64,000 bases of DNA from Prevotella sp. (GCA_017460515.1 JAFUAY010000047.1:62001-126000), one strand, 5' to 3'; shown: positions 52,651 to 61,481, counted from the first letter of the stretch. The notes: generated from the letters alone by a model not told the origin. Numbers and translations are program-made.

Positions 52651-53649
52651 TTATAATTCTTTTTCCTTGATCAGCCCAGAACTTGCTATCGATACTTCAT
52701 AAGGCTCCGTAACACCCTCCATTTCATAGGAAAGGACTGACTCCTCGGCAGACACCTGCAAAGAACAAGTAGCACCCTCGATGACAGGAATACAACTATT
52801 GCTGCCCACAGGGAATCCACAGCATACGGGAATATCATGTGAATGGAGATGGGATAACAGCATCTGCTCTACACAGCCATACTGAAGGTCGTACCTGACG
52901 GAATTAAACGTGCCAAGGATGATGCCTTTCACATTCTCGAAGAACGGCTGCAGCATAAGGGTGTAGAACAGTCGGTCAATACCATGAAGGGATTCTTCCA
53001 CTTCCTCAATGAAAAGGATAATATCTTGATCGGGCTTGAGATGGAAGTGTGTACTGGCAACAGCAGAATAGCTGCAGAGGTTACCGCCTATCAAAATGCC
53101 CTTCGCCTGTCCGCTCTTATTGTTCGGAGTGCCAGGAATTTTATATTGCGGCAACTTACCAAAAAGAATATCATGCGTAATACTGGTCGCTGGCTCCTGA
53201 CAGCTGGCTATCTGGAAAGCCATGGGCCCATGAAGACTCATCAAGCCAGAAGCAGTCACCGCACAGAGCAGTGTGGTGATGTCGCCATGACCAACAATCC
53301 ACTTTGGGTGCTCCACGAAGCATTCCAGTGGAATACGATTTAACAAATGAATGGAGCCATAGCCTCCACGTGAGCAAACGATGGCTTTAATAGAATCGTC
53401 TTCCAATGCCCATAGTAAGTCGGCTGCACGCTCATCGGCTGTACCGGCAAAGGCATTCACATTCAGTTTGTTGGTGTTTGGACCAATAACGGGCTGCAAT
53501 CCCCAACTCTTCAGGACATCAGCAGCCTGCTCAATGGCCTCTTGGGGTACCCAATAAGCAGGGGAGACAAGAGCAACCTTGTCTCCAGCCTGCAAATAGG
53601 GCGGCTGAATTATCTTTTTACCTTTATACATATCTACTGATTTGTTCAT
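52651..53649 (-). CDS. LD-carboxypeptidase (S66) family protein, probably inactive
   Basis: The 332-residue protein matches the S66 fold that trims tetrapeptides in peptidoglycan recycling: GDKVALVSPAYWV near 22, CSRGGYGSIHLLNRI near 91, HGPMAF near 140 and FIEEVEESLHGIDRLF near 215. The nucleophile elbow, normally G-x-S-D-I-T, reads GHGDITTLL, and the usual His motif (GxxxGHxxxN) reads GFPVGSNSCIP. Both the Ser and the His therefore appear to be missing. The ATG at 53649 lies 10 bases after the promoter; ATG 53631 is an alternative. Confidence 0.8.
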   Translation of the reverse strand: MNKSVDMYKGKKIIQPPYLQAGDKVALVSPAYWVPQEAIEQAADVLKSWGLQPVIGPNTNKLNVNAFAGTADERAADLLWALEDDSIKAIVCSRGGYGSIHLLNRIPLECFVEHPKWIVGHGDITTLLCAVTASGLMSLHGPMAFQIASCQEPATSITHDILFGKLPQYKIPGTPNNKSGQAKGILIGGNLCSYSAVASTHFHLKPDQDIILFIEEVEESLHGIDRLFYTLMLQPFFENVKGIILGTFNSVRYDLQYGCVEQMLLSHLHSHDIPVCCGFPVGSNSCIPVIEGATCSLQVSAEESVLSYEMEGVTEPYEVSIASSGLIKEKEL

Positions 53650-53659
53650 TAAGTTTGTG

Positions 53660-53667
53660 CAAAGATA
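53660..53667 (-). promoter_or_regulatory. Promoter -7 element TATCTTTG for the S66-GH3 pair
   Basis: The minus strand reads TATCTTTG, ending 10 bases before ATG 53649 and 28 bases before ATG 53631. Confidence 0.65.
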
Positions 53668-53817
53668 TATTTTCTTTTTTTATTCAACAATAGCATGCCC
53701 ATACATGCCATATATTATTGTAAATTCTGGAATTTTTTTTGTAAATTCTGAGACTCGAAGATAAAATTTGCAGAATTATGAGTCAACTACTTGTTCTTTC
53801 ATCCACGAAGTAACAGT

Positions 53818-54885
53818 TTACCCCTTGAACAATTTAAAGGCTGCTGCAAAGGTGCTATAACTCCTAAAGCCAGACTTAAGAGCCAGCTGTTGAGCACTAA
53901 AAAAACGCAATTCTTTCCGATTTAATCGATAAATACGCTCAAAATAATTTATGCGCAAACCGTTAATGTAATTATTATAGGTTATGCCTTGCTGGACGAA
54001 ATAGGCACTTAGATAGGTTCGGTTGGTGCCCAATTTCTCACTGAGCTGGGAGAGTGTGAGGTCGTGCTTAAGATAGAGTTCTGACTCTTCGCAATAGCGC
54101 TGGAGAAGGGGTCCAATATTCGATGGAATCGACATATTTTGCATATTAGCCTCAGTTTTCCCCTCATGCACACATTCTTCCTCCTCCTTGACATCCAACT
54201 CTTGCAGAGACTCGACGCGCCAAAGTAAAAAGAGGATGATGAAGATGGTATTGAACTGTGCCATGTACTCCCTTGACATCACTCCAGGATTGGTGGAATA
54301 CACTTCATAGACGACAAAAAGGAAAATCATGAAGAGCAAGCTCTGCCATACTTCCTTATGCTCTAGATCAGCATAGTTCTCGCGCAGCCAACGACCATAG
54401 TGTACCAGAGCAAATATGTAGTAAACAACAAAGCTCACGATAACTGCCACCTGCCAGTAGTGGATGACATCCAGACAGTCTGCATAGTGGTTGACTATAC
54501 CCGCAACAGCCATCGCAACAGTAGGCACCTGAGCCAAGAACCACGGCCAAAGTTTACGACAACGGTCTTGCAACATGCGTAACAACATAGCCATCACGAA
54601 TGGAACAAGGGTGACATGATCGAGACCAACAGCCACGATATTACGAATCAGACGGTCATCCGTCAGCCAATAAACGCCCAGAACATACCACCATACATGG
54701 CTCAGTGCTGAAGTGGCGAAGAATATGGCCGTCCACACACGCAGCGACTTTGGGGGATCAATGTCATCGGAAAAGGCATTATTACGCCTCAGTCCGATAT
54801 ATACACTAGCTACCAAAGCAAGAATAGCCACTCCGCCATAGAGCAGAAGAAAGAGAAGGTCCTGCAGGCTTTGGTGCGCGTACAT
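53818..54885 (-). CDS. Membrane-bound AraC-family regulator, ending at a probable late nonsense codon
   Basis: The 355-residue protein has about seven membrane segments (10-225) and a cytoplasmic AraC-type DNA-binding domain (about 265-355; LSQLSEKLGTNRTYLSAYF then LALKSGFRSYSTFAAAFK). The combination is a common Bacteroidota one-component membrane regulator. The frame ends in FKLFKG then TAA at 53820-53818. Directly beyond it the same frame reads TVTSWMKEQVVDS and stops at 53776, which looks like the normal family end (GQTVTxWM). A CAA-to-TAA change would explain this. The second helix-turn-helix is nearly complete, so some function may remain. Confidence 0.85.
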   Translation of the reverse strand: MYAHQSLQDLLFLLLYGGVAILALVASVYIGLRRNNAFSDDIDPPKSLRVWTAIFFATSALSHVWWYVLGVYWLTDDRLIRNIVAVGLDHVTLVPFVMAMLLRMLQDRCRKLWPWFLAQVPTVAMAVAGIVNHYADCLDVIHYWQVAVIVSFVVYYIFALVHYGRWLRENYADLEHKEVWQSLLFMIFLFVVYEVYSTNPGVMSREYMAQFNTIFIILFLLWRVESLQELDVKEEEECVHEGKTEANMQNMSIPSNIGPLLQRYCEESELYLKHDLTLSQLSEKLGTNRTYLSAYFVQQGITYNNYINGLRINYFERIYRLNRKELRFFSAQQLALKSGFRSYSTFAAAFKLFKG

Positions 54886-54934
54886 ACTATTAATACAGAG
54901 TGAGGAGTTGAAAGTTTACAGTGACATCAATTCA

Positions 54935-55291
54935 TCATTCATCACTATCGTCGTCGACAATAAGAGAAGTACGGTATTCAGCAGGGGTAATGCCATAGCA
55001 GCGCTTGAACTGCTCACGGAAGTTAGGAGCAGTGAAGCCAACTTCGCGGGCCACATCTGAAATCTTCATCTCGAGATGATTGGTAAGTAGGTCGTAGGCC
55101 ACCTCCATGCGAATAGAGTTGATGTACTGGGGGAAGGTCATGCCGTCGGCAAAGGTGTTAAGCTGATTATTTAATCGGTGACGGCCAATTCCAAAACGCT
55201 TCATGATATCCTCACGCATCAAGTTTACTTGAGCATAAAGGCGTTCACTGCGAATGATTTTGTCAATAGTCTTGAAAAGGTCTTTATCCAT
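54935..55291 (-). CDS. Small AraC-family DNA-binding protein
   Basis: The 118-residue protein is almost only an AraC HTH domain: MREDIMKRFGIGRHRLNNQL near 24 as the first helix pair, YINSIRMEVAYDLLTN near 54 and ISDVAREVGFTAPNFREQFK near 77 as the second, ending GITPAEYR and a short acidic tail. Without a sensor domain it may act as a repressor or antagonist of the longer regulator 49 bases downstream on the same strand. It has its own promoter (TAATTTTG, 55321-55314), with a perfect 14-bp palindrome just upstream. Confidence 0.88.
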   Translation of the reverse strand: MDKDLFKTIDKIIRSERLYAQVNLMREDIMKRFGIGRHRLNNQLNTFADGMTFPQYINSIRMEVAYDLLTNHLEMKISDVAREVGFTAPNFREQFKRCYGITPAEYRTSLIVDDDSDE

Positions 55292-55313
55292 TACTGTTTT
55301 AAATTTTCTACCG

Positions 55314-55321
55314 CAAAATTA
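55314..55321 (-). promoter_or_regulatory. Promoter -7 element TAATTTTG for the small AraC gene
   Basis: The minus strand reads TAATTTTG, 22 bases before ATG 55291. Confidence 0.7.
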
Positions 55322-55352
55322 GATAAAAACAAGTGGATTCAAAAGAAAACGC

Positions 55353-55388
55353 ATGCACGCATTTGGGACATATACCAAATGCGTGCAT
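55353..55388. promoter_or_regulatory. Perfect 14-bp-arm palindrome upstream of the AraC promoter
   Basis: ATGCACGCATTTGG and CCAAATGCGTGCAT flank 8 bases. It lies about 30 bases upstream of the -7 element, just beyond the expected -33 position, where an activator or repressor dimer could bind; it has no T tail in either direction, so a terminator is less likely. Confidence 0.6.
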
Positions 55389-55682
55389 CAAAGACCATTG
55401 ATTTTGTATATTTTGCAAAGTTTTTGAAAATTCTGAGAGTATCAGCCAAAGAATACTTGGGATTAATTACTGATTTCTATATCGACCCAGTGCGCCAGTG
55501 CTCGTATGCATAGTATCCGGATTAATAGTAACACCAATAATAAGAAGACCTGCCATAGTACTGAGTATTCGACTGACAATTTATTGCTCTCTCTTCGGTC
55601 ATATATTCATTTATTTAAGTTTCGGGAGTGAACAAAAACCACGAAACCTCTTTATTCTTCATCAAATATAGTTCAGAAGCTG

Positions 55683-55814
55683 CAATTGCTAAGATATTAG
55701 ACCGCAATTACTTAGTGATTACGTCTCAATTACTAAGCAATTGGGGCGTAGTATCAAAGCTTTTGCACCGTAGTATCAAAGTAACTCCATCGTAGTATCA
55801 ATGTAATCATATCT
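55683..55814 (+). repeat. Six-unit array of 22-bp repeats
   Basis: Three units starting CAATT (55683, 55705, 55727) are followed in perfect 22-base phase by three starting TAGTATCAA (55749, 55771, 55793). The second halves vary. The period is the same as in the arrays at 9493 and 31874, though the sequence is different. Confidence 0.85.
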
Positions 55815-56064
55815 TTCATCTCTCATCTGTCATCTTTCATCTAACCTCATAACCTCATCAAACGCCCCTGAAACACCGATATACAGGGCATTTGAGGACC
55901 ATGATGTTTTGGCTGAAACCTCATGCAAAAGTCATAAAACCTCATGACTTATTGTCCGTAAGGCGTCACAGCGGATACGCTTACCGATGCGATGTCCGGA
56001 AAAACGGACACCTTTGTCTTGAACTATCGACAGCTCTTTTTTGGATTGTATTCGAGAGATTTTT

Positions 56065-56072
56065 TACCTTTG
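56065..56072 (+). promoter_or_regulatory. Promoter -7 element TACCTTTG for the AAA+ gene
   Basis: TACCTTTG lies 35 bases before ATG 56108, with a Shine-Dalgarno-like AAAGGAAT before the ATG. Confidence 0.75.
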
Positions 56073-56107
56073 CAGGCGCAAATAATCATTTAAAAGAAAG
56101 GAATTAT

Positions 56108-57877
56108 ATGACTGAAGACGAGAAGAGAGAGTACGATGAGATGATGGAGGATTTGAAGGCCTTGGGGATTGAACCTCTTAAGACGAAAAACGAAACGGGC
56201 GAGGAAGAAGAATTTCTTCTGGATTGCTTCACCTTTGGCGACAAGGAGCCAACCATCTTATTGGCCTTCGAGGCTATTATCAATCGTTCGGAGGGTTGCG
56301 GATTGTTCGACGACAGCATCTATGTGGAGACAGCCGAGGCCTTTGACTATGTGACGAAGAAGTTGGATCTTACGCCTGAACAGGTACTGGTGTTAGCGCT
56401 TACCGTTAACTTCTGTTCCGACCAGCGTATCGAGATGAACGACTACTGCCGACATCTGAGTTGTACCTCATTCCGTTTCCTGCCCTACTTGAAGGAGCTG
56501 GATGTGCTGGCCGAGCGTGGCTTCATCATTTGTAACCGCTCGAACAGTCGTCCGACCTATCGCGTACCTTATTATGTATTAGAGGCGCTGAACGACAACA
56601 GGAATTATGACGCTGGCGACATCAAGGGGCTGGATTGTCAGGAGCTATTCTGCCAGTTCGACGACATCTTCGAGATGCTGAACAACCAGGAGATGACCAT
56701 TCAGGGGGCCACCAGGAAGGTTCAGACACTGATGGTCAACAATCCAACGCTGGACTTCTGCCAGTTTGTCAACACGTTCAATCTTGACGATGAAGACCTG
56801 CTGCTACTCGTGTTCTTCGCTCATTCCTTTGCCAACAATCATGACGACCGTATCACTCAGATGGACATCCGCCCCTTCTTCAAGGATCGTCACATCTGGA
56901 AGAGTATTTGCCACGAATTGGGCAGGGGTAGTCATACGCTGATGCGCCACAATCTGGTAGAGTTCTGCAATGATGACGGTTTTGCCAACAGAAACAACTT
57001 CCACCTGACTTTCGCTGCCAAGAAGGCCATGCTGAGCGACCTTGACATCGAATTGAAGGACGAGGAAGGCCAGCGGCAAGGGCTGATGAAGTATGAGGAG
57101 ATTAGTCAGAAGGCGATGTACTATGACGAGCATACCACTGAGCAGGTTGACGAATTGGAGCGCCTACTCAGCGAGGACAACTATCAGGGCATCCGCAGTC
57201 GACTGAAGGAGCGGGGCTTCCGTTGTGGCTTTGCCTGCCTGTTCTATGGTGCTCCTGGCACGGGAAAGACGGAAACAGTGCTACAGTTGGCTCGCAAGAC
57301 AGGTCGCGACATCATGCAGGTGAACGTGACGGAAATCAGGAGCAAGTGGGTGGGCGACAGCGAGAAGAACATCAAGGCGCTGTTCGACAACTATCGTCGC
57401 AAGGCTCGCGACTGCAAGCAGACGCCCATCCTGCTGTTCAACGAGGCCGATGCCATTATCAGCCGTCGTAAGGAGGCGGTAGAACACTCTGTCGACAAGA
57501 TGGAGAACACCATCCAGAACATCATTCTGCAGGAGATGGAGACGCTGGACGGCATCCTCATCGCCACCACCAATCTGGAGCAGAACATGGACAAGGCCTT
57601 CGAGCGCCGCTTCCTCTATAAGGTGAAGTTCAACAAGCCCACCCTTGAGGCCCGCCGCCACATCTGGTGCACGATGATTCCTTCATTAGAAGAGAGCACA
57701 GCTACCCAGCTGGCCCAGAAATTCGACTTCAGTGGGGGACAAATCGAGAACATCGCCCGTCATTATACTATAGACACCATATTGCATGGTGACAACGCAA
57801 ACGTACAGCAAACTCTCTTTCAGCACTGTGAGAACGAGCAGCTGGACAATAAGAACAACAGAAGAATAGGTTTTTAA
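56108..57877 (+). CDS. AAA+ ATPase (CDC48-like module)
   Basis: The 589-residue protein has a long helical N-terminal half (about 1-370) and one C-terminal AAA+ module. Walker A is FYGAPGTGKTETVLQLARK near 380, the pore-type region is VTEIRSKWVGDSEKNIKALF near 408, and Walker B is ILLFNEADAI near 443 with Asn in place of the usual Asp before Glu. Sensor 1 is IATTNLEQNMDKAFERRF near 490 with the arginine finger. It is a common Bacteroidota ATPase without a settled role, perhaps a protein remodeller. The longer frame is discarded because the promoter lies inside it. Confidence 0.85.
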   Translation: MTEDEKREYDEMMEDLKALGIEPLKTKNETGEEEEFLLDCFTFGDKEPTILLAFEAIINRSEGCGLFDDSIYVETAEAFDYVTKKLDLTPEQVLVLALTVNFCSDQRIEMNDYCRHLSCTSFRFLPYLKELDVLAERGFIICNRSNSRPTYRVPYYVLEALNDNRNYDAGDIKGLDCQELFCQFDDIFEMLNNQEMTIQGATRKVQTLMVNNPTLDFCQFVNTFNLDDEDLLLLVFFAHSFANNHDDRITQMDIRPFFKDRHIWKSICHELGRGSHTLMRHNLVEFCNDDGFANRNNFHLTFAAKKAMLSDLDIELKDEEGQRQGLMKYEEISQKAMYYDEHTTEQVDELERLLSEDNYQGIRSRLKERGFRCGFACLFYGAPGTGKTETVLQLARKTGRDIMQVNVTEIRSKWVGDSEKNIKALFDNYRRKARDCKQTPILLFNEADAIISRRKEAVEHSVDKMENTIQNIILQEMETLDGILIATTNLEQNMDKAFERRFLYKVKFNKPTLEARRHIWCTMIPSLEESTATQLAQKFDFSGGQIENIARHYTIDTILHGDNANVQQTLFQHCENEQLDNKNNRRIGF

Positions 57878-57910
57878 CAAACAATTATTAACAATTATAT
57901 TTTTTAGATT

Positions 57911-58312
57911 ATGGGATACGATTTTTCAAAAGAATTGACAGAAGAGCAATTGAAAGAAGAGAAGAAAAATGCTATGCAGGAAAAATATCATTTTGCGTGT
58001 AGCGAAAGTATCATTTTAAAAATATCAGAACAACGTACAGAGGCAAAGAGCCAAGGGCGTTGGGAGATGATCTTCTACTACTATTATTTGGAGCGGATTA
58101 TGAGAGAACTACAGCCACAACAAGACTTCAAGAAATTATACTGGGAAACTCCTGTTTGGAAGGAAGCAGAAGAATTCTATAATGAGCCCTCAAATGTCAT
58201 TGTTGGCCTGGAAGAGTTAGAGCGTTTCTGCAAAATACACAAAATAAAAGGTCTTGAGGACATCAAGGACGTCATCCGCATCCTTCCTAATGTTATAGAA
58301 TCTGCGAAGTAA
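57911..58312 (+). CDS. Hypothetical protein downstream of the AAA+ ATPase
   Basis: The 133-residue protein is predicted all-helical and soluble (MGYDFSKELTEEQLKEEKKN, then an aromatic stretch WEMIFYYYYLERIMREL near 57). I recognise no family. It starts 33 bases after the ATPase on the same strand and may be its partner. Confidence 0.6.
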   Translation: MGYDFSKELTEEQLKEEKKNAMQEKYHFACSESIILKISEQRTEAKSQGRWEMIFYYYYLERIMRELQPQQDFKKLYWETPVWKEAEEFYNEPSNVIVGLEELERFCKIHKIKGLEDIKDVIRILPNVIESAK

Positions 58313-58321
58313 GCTGCTCAC

Positions 58322-58519
58322 TTAAAATATTTTCCAGTCCTTCCCTGTGATGACAGAGATGGGCTTTGCCATTCGGCAAAGCACCAACCCTGCCACCACA
58401 AGTAGGGCTCTTATCCAAAAGCTACCTGTGCCCATAAAGCCCAGCCATACCAGATAGAGTGGACTCAGTATCAGAGCCAGCGTCAGCAGAAGCATCAGGG
58501 CAGCGAGGAGGAGTTTCAT
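58322..58519 (-). CDS. Small membrane protein
   Basis: The 65-residue protein is two hydrophobic segments (about 2-28 and 34-50) with a short basic tail (KPISVITGKDWKIF). It lies 6 bases after the next gene on the minus strand and could be its last operon member. No family is recognised; its composition is plausible for a real gene. Confidence 0.5.
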   Translation of the reverse strand: MKLLLAALMLLLTLALILSPLYLVWLGFMGTGSFWIRALLVVAGLVLCRMAKPISVITGKDWKIF

Positions 58520-58525
58520 GTTGAA

Positions 58526-59938
58526 TTAAATTATATTGATGTCTACCTCATTCAATGGAACTACCCTACCCTTCAGTTTTGAGTCGTCAGATGTTATACG
58601 CATCTCTCCATTCCCATCCATTCTGTTAGTTAATTCTTGGTATAGGGTATATTCTTCGTTTTCATTATCTTTCTTGATACCTTTTTCCAATATACCATAA
58701 TAGGAGTCATCTAAACGTACTATTTCCATGAATGTATCACCATTACTCTTCTGAGAATTATATTCTGAAGACATAAGTCTCAGTAATCCATCTTTTTTTA
58801 TTTCAAATAACTCATCTATCAGGCAGTTCAAGTTTATTTTTTTCTTTTTTCCTCCTATTAATTCTTTGACTGCATCATTCTCGTTGGGCTCGTCTTCCAT
58901 TTGAACCTCTTTATATTTGTCTGAAACTATCTTTAACTGCGACAGTTTCCCTTCTTCAGATAAATCTCTAAGCGTACTATCAATGGATTTTACATGGTCA
59001 ATTGCTATATCAGAGATACTTTTAACTTTCATATACTCCTTTTGATTCCCCTTTCCTGTCGGTGTTAATACAGGATATTCTTTATCTTTTATTAAAATAG
59101 AAACATCATATTCATTAGTGACCTGGTTTTTGCCTGTTAACAATAGTGACACATTATTGTCGTTAAATTGACTTGATTTTACTTGGCCATCATCTTCATA
59201 ATGAATATAAATACTATTAACCAAAGCGTCAAGCCATGCTGAAAATAAATTTAGCTTTTTATTATCAGGATGATCTTTATCCCAGACCCTTTTGTCTTCA
59301 CTGTATAATTTCCCAATAAACCTAAGTGGCAGCCATATTTTATCACCTGATGTCCGGTCTTGACATCTTAATCTAGATTTAAATTTAGTGCGCAATACAT
59401 TTGGAAGATATAATTCACCTTCTTTTCCACTCAATACAGCCGAGTCTGCTGCTGATAAATCGGGAAACTTCCAGTTTTTAATTTTATCTTCATCCCTACA
59501 AAATTCAGTGATAAAAGTAAAAAATTTATTTGCATATGCTTGGTGATTAGACTCTGTTTTTGTCTTTTGTGGTTTATTTTTGTCTTTGAATAAAGATTCT
59601 CTTATCCCATCAATTATTTCAATTATGATATCTTTTCCATTCGTTCCTTCATTCTTCTTTGTTCCATCATTCTCATTCGTTCCATCAGTCTTCTTCTTTC
59701 TATCATTCTCAAAATTAATGTTTCTTTTACCTATCAACTTAGGTAGTAGGTCCATAAAGTTTCTTTCTTGGTTCGTCAATTTATCGCTACGAAAAGAATC
59801 GCGCTCAAAAAAAACTTCTACAGCTTTATATTTTGGAATAGATTTTTCAGAAACTTTTTTTTCCAACCATGTGGCGTATTCCCCCATCAAAATATCTATT
59901 GAGAATTGCTGTTTTTTATTAGTTCCTTTTGTTGCCAT
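58526..59938 (-). CDS. Hypothetical AT-rich gene with a hexapeptide repeat
   Basis: The 470-residue protein is hydrophilic, with no membrane segment or motif that I recognise. A three-fold repeat DGTNEN, DGTKKN, EGTNGK near residue 80-97 comes from 18-base DNA units. The gene is clearly richer in A and T than the DUF2779 gene before it, suggesting separate acquisition. ATG 59938 is used since the longer frame runs into the upstream gene; the gap to that gene's stop is 19 bases, so they are likely cotranscribed. Confidence 0.65.
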   Translation of the reverse strand: MATKGTNKKQQFSIDILMGEYATWLEKKVSEKSIPKYKAVEVFFERDSFRSDKLTNQERNFMDLLPKLIGKRNINFENDRKKKTDGTNENDGTKKNEGTNGKDIIIEIIDGIRESLFKDKNKPQKTKTESNHQAYANKFFTFITEFCRDEDKIKNWKFPDLSAADSAVLSGKEGELYLPNVLRTKFKSRLRCQDRTSGDKIWLPLRFIGKLYSEDKRVWDKDHPDNKKLNLFSAWLDALVNSIYIHYEDDGQVKSSQFNDNNVSLLLTGKNQVTNEYDVSILIKDKEYPVLTPTGKGNQKEYMKVKSISDIAIDHVKSIDSTLRDLSEEGKLSQLKIVSDKYKEVQMEDEPNENDAVKELIGGKKKKINLNCLIDELFEIKKDGLLRLMSSEYNSQKSNGDTFMEIVRLDDSYYGILEKGIKKDNENEEYTLYQELTNRMDGNGEMRITSDDSKLKGRVVPLNEVDINII

Positions 59939-59957
59939 ACTAATATTCTTTAAATGT

Positions 59958-61481
59958 TTATACATTTTCTATTAATCTCTCCCAAACCTTGACCATCGCG
60001 TAGGTATCGAGGCAGCAGTAGGCGAGGAGGGCCTTGCGGGTGGCGGCTTGCTCTGCGGGCTCCATATCCTTGATTTTGGGGAAGATGGTCATAGCATTGC
60101 CACCATTCTGACAGCGCTCATCGAGGTTGTGGTAGTCGAGCGAGGGCTCGTTGGGCCAGAGGGCTGGCAACACATACTTGATGCTCGTGGAGCCTCCCAT
60201 AGCGGGTACATAATAGTGACCTGCCTTGAAGGGATCCCACAGATCGACGATATGGTCGCGGATGTTCAGCAGGTGTTCGCTGAGGTCAGGGAAAGCCTGT
60301 GCCAGTTCCTTGATGCGCGTACACTCGAACGACTTGTTATAAGCTGTGACGCAGACATTCATAGGGATGTCTTCACACAATTGCTCAGCCAAGGCGCGAC
60401 GAGGGTCTTCACCAGATACGCCGAGGAATTCCTTATGCAACAGTGGGCCTCCCTCCTTTTCAATATAATGCAGTGAGTATTGGAAGGTGATCTGCTGATA
60501 GGGGCGCGTGCCTGGATATTGCGGAATGACTACCTGCATGGTCTCGAAGTCGAGGAAGTAGAGCGGATAGCTCAGTTGCAGCATGAACTCACGGATGGCA
60601 GCTTGATCGATGTGTGTCTTGTCAGACAGGGTGCAAGCGACCTGTGTCTGCTGGAAGTCGGTAAGTTTCTCGTCAGCAATGTCGTCAAACGTCAGCTTAC
60701 CTTTGTTATAGAGGCTTAACTTGTGGTCGAAACGCTTCTTGTACAGGTCAAACACCGATGGGTGGGGGATGTGCTGGGTGCAATAGTTCCAGAACTCGCA
60801 ATGGTAGGGCTTGTGGCAGTGCTTGGTCAGTTCAGCTGTTGGTTCCTGCTGTTGCTGCAGGGTTTGGCGGGCAGTATTGATGAAATGCTCAATGTGTGGA
60901 TATTCACGAGCCACATAGTCCGTCATATCCGTCGTAATGAACAGTTGGCTGACGTCGAGCTCCTCGCCACGCACATAATCAGAATTCAATCTGACCAGAT
61001 AGACACCTGTCACGTTCACACCGCAATGCGTCAGCACCCACTTCTGATAGGCAATATCCTGGGCATAGACCTCCATCTTGTCTTTCTTGGCACCCTCGTC
61101 GTCTTCAGATGCCGAACTGCTCTTGACCTCATAGATGGCATAGCCACCAGCTGTCTTGCTAAGGATATCCACCGCACAATAGCAGCCCTCGTGGGTAAAC
61201 GATGCCTCGCAGATGTTCTGTATGCCATCACTGAGACATTGCTGCGTCTTGTCGAGCATTGCCTTCAGGTCGAGAACGCCATCAGCCTTCAGCGTCGTTA
61301 CCTCGACATAGTCGCCAAAGAGATGCATCGCCAGGTCGCCCACTTGATTGCCCGCAAGGAAACGGGCCTCCATCTGTGGATCTTCCACAGCCAATTCTGG
61401 GTGGTACACACGCAACCATAGCGCCTTGTCGCACTGGCGGAATTTGGTATACTTCGATTTTGAAAGTCCTTTGTTTGCCAT
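59958..61481 (-). CDS. DUF2779 protein: Cas4/RecB-like nuclease fused to a DEDD exonuclease
   Basis: The 507-residue protein has an N-terminal PD-(D/E)XK domain with CDKALWLR near 17, AVDILSKTAGGYAIYEVKSS near 103 and a Cys cluster CHKPYHCEFWNYC near 222, which with the first Cys could hold an Fe-S cluster as in Cas4 and AddB. The C-terminal DUF2779 part has LYFLDFETM near 307, AYNKSFECTRI near 384 and a final YCCLDTYAMVKVWE, the pattern of DnaQ-like 3'-5' exonucleases. No CRISPR array is present. The role in DNA processing is inferred. Confidence 0.85.
   Translation of the reverse strand: MANKGLSKSKYTKFRQCDKALWLRVYHPELAVEDPQMEARFLAGNQVGDLAMHLFGDYVEVTTLKADGVLDLKAMLDKTQQCLSDGIQNICEASFTHEGCYCAVDILSKTAGGYAIYEVKSSSASEDDEGAKKDKMEVYAQDIAYQKWVLTHCGVNVTGVYLVRLNSDYVRGEELDVSQLFITTDMTDYVAREYPHIEHFINTARQTLQQQQEPTAELTKHCHKPYHCEFWNYCTQHIPHPSVFDLYKKRFDHKLSLYNKGKLTFDDIADEKLTDFQQTQVACTLSDKTHIDQAAIREFMLQLSYPLYFLDFETMQVVIPQYPGTRPYQQITFQYSLHYIEKEGGPLLHKEFLGVSGEDPRRALAEQLCEDIPMNVCVTAYNKSFECTRIKELAQAFPDLSEHLLNIRDHIVDLWDPFKAGHYYVPAMGGSTSIKYVLPALWPNEPSLDYHNLDERCQNGGNAMTIFPKIKDMEPAEQAATRKALLAYCCLDTYAMVKVWERLIENV

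Larger units (their letters stand above)
55292..56107. other. 816-base gap with palindrome, 22-bp array and promoters
   Basis: No convincing gene is seen here. The gap holds the AraC promoter, a 14-bp-arm palindrome, a six-unit 22-bp array, a CATCTTTCATC-rich stretch, a short TGTCCG/CGGACA hairpin (55993-56010) and the promoter of the AAA+ gene. Open frames crossing it are not supported by promoter position or composition. Confidence 0.7.

Noticed and set aside
55178-55513. 111-residue plus-strand frame across the AraC start and the palindrome
   Set aside because: It overlaps the small AraC gene, spans its promoter and shows no protein-like pattern.
55892-56107. 72-residue N-terminal extension of the AAA+ ATPase frame
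   Set aside because: The promoter TACCTTTG at 56065 lies inside it, and a Shine-Dalgarno-like site precedes ATG 56108.
59958-61481. cas4 gene of a CRISPR system
   Set aside because: The N-terminal domain is Cas4-like, but the protein is fused to a DEDD exonuclease and no cas genes or repeats lie nearby.
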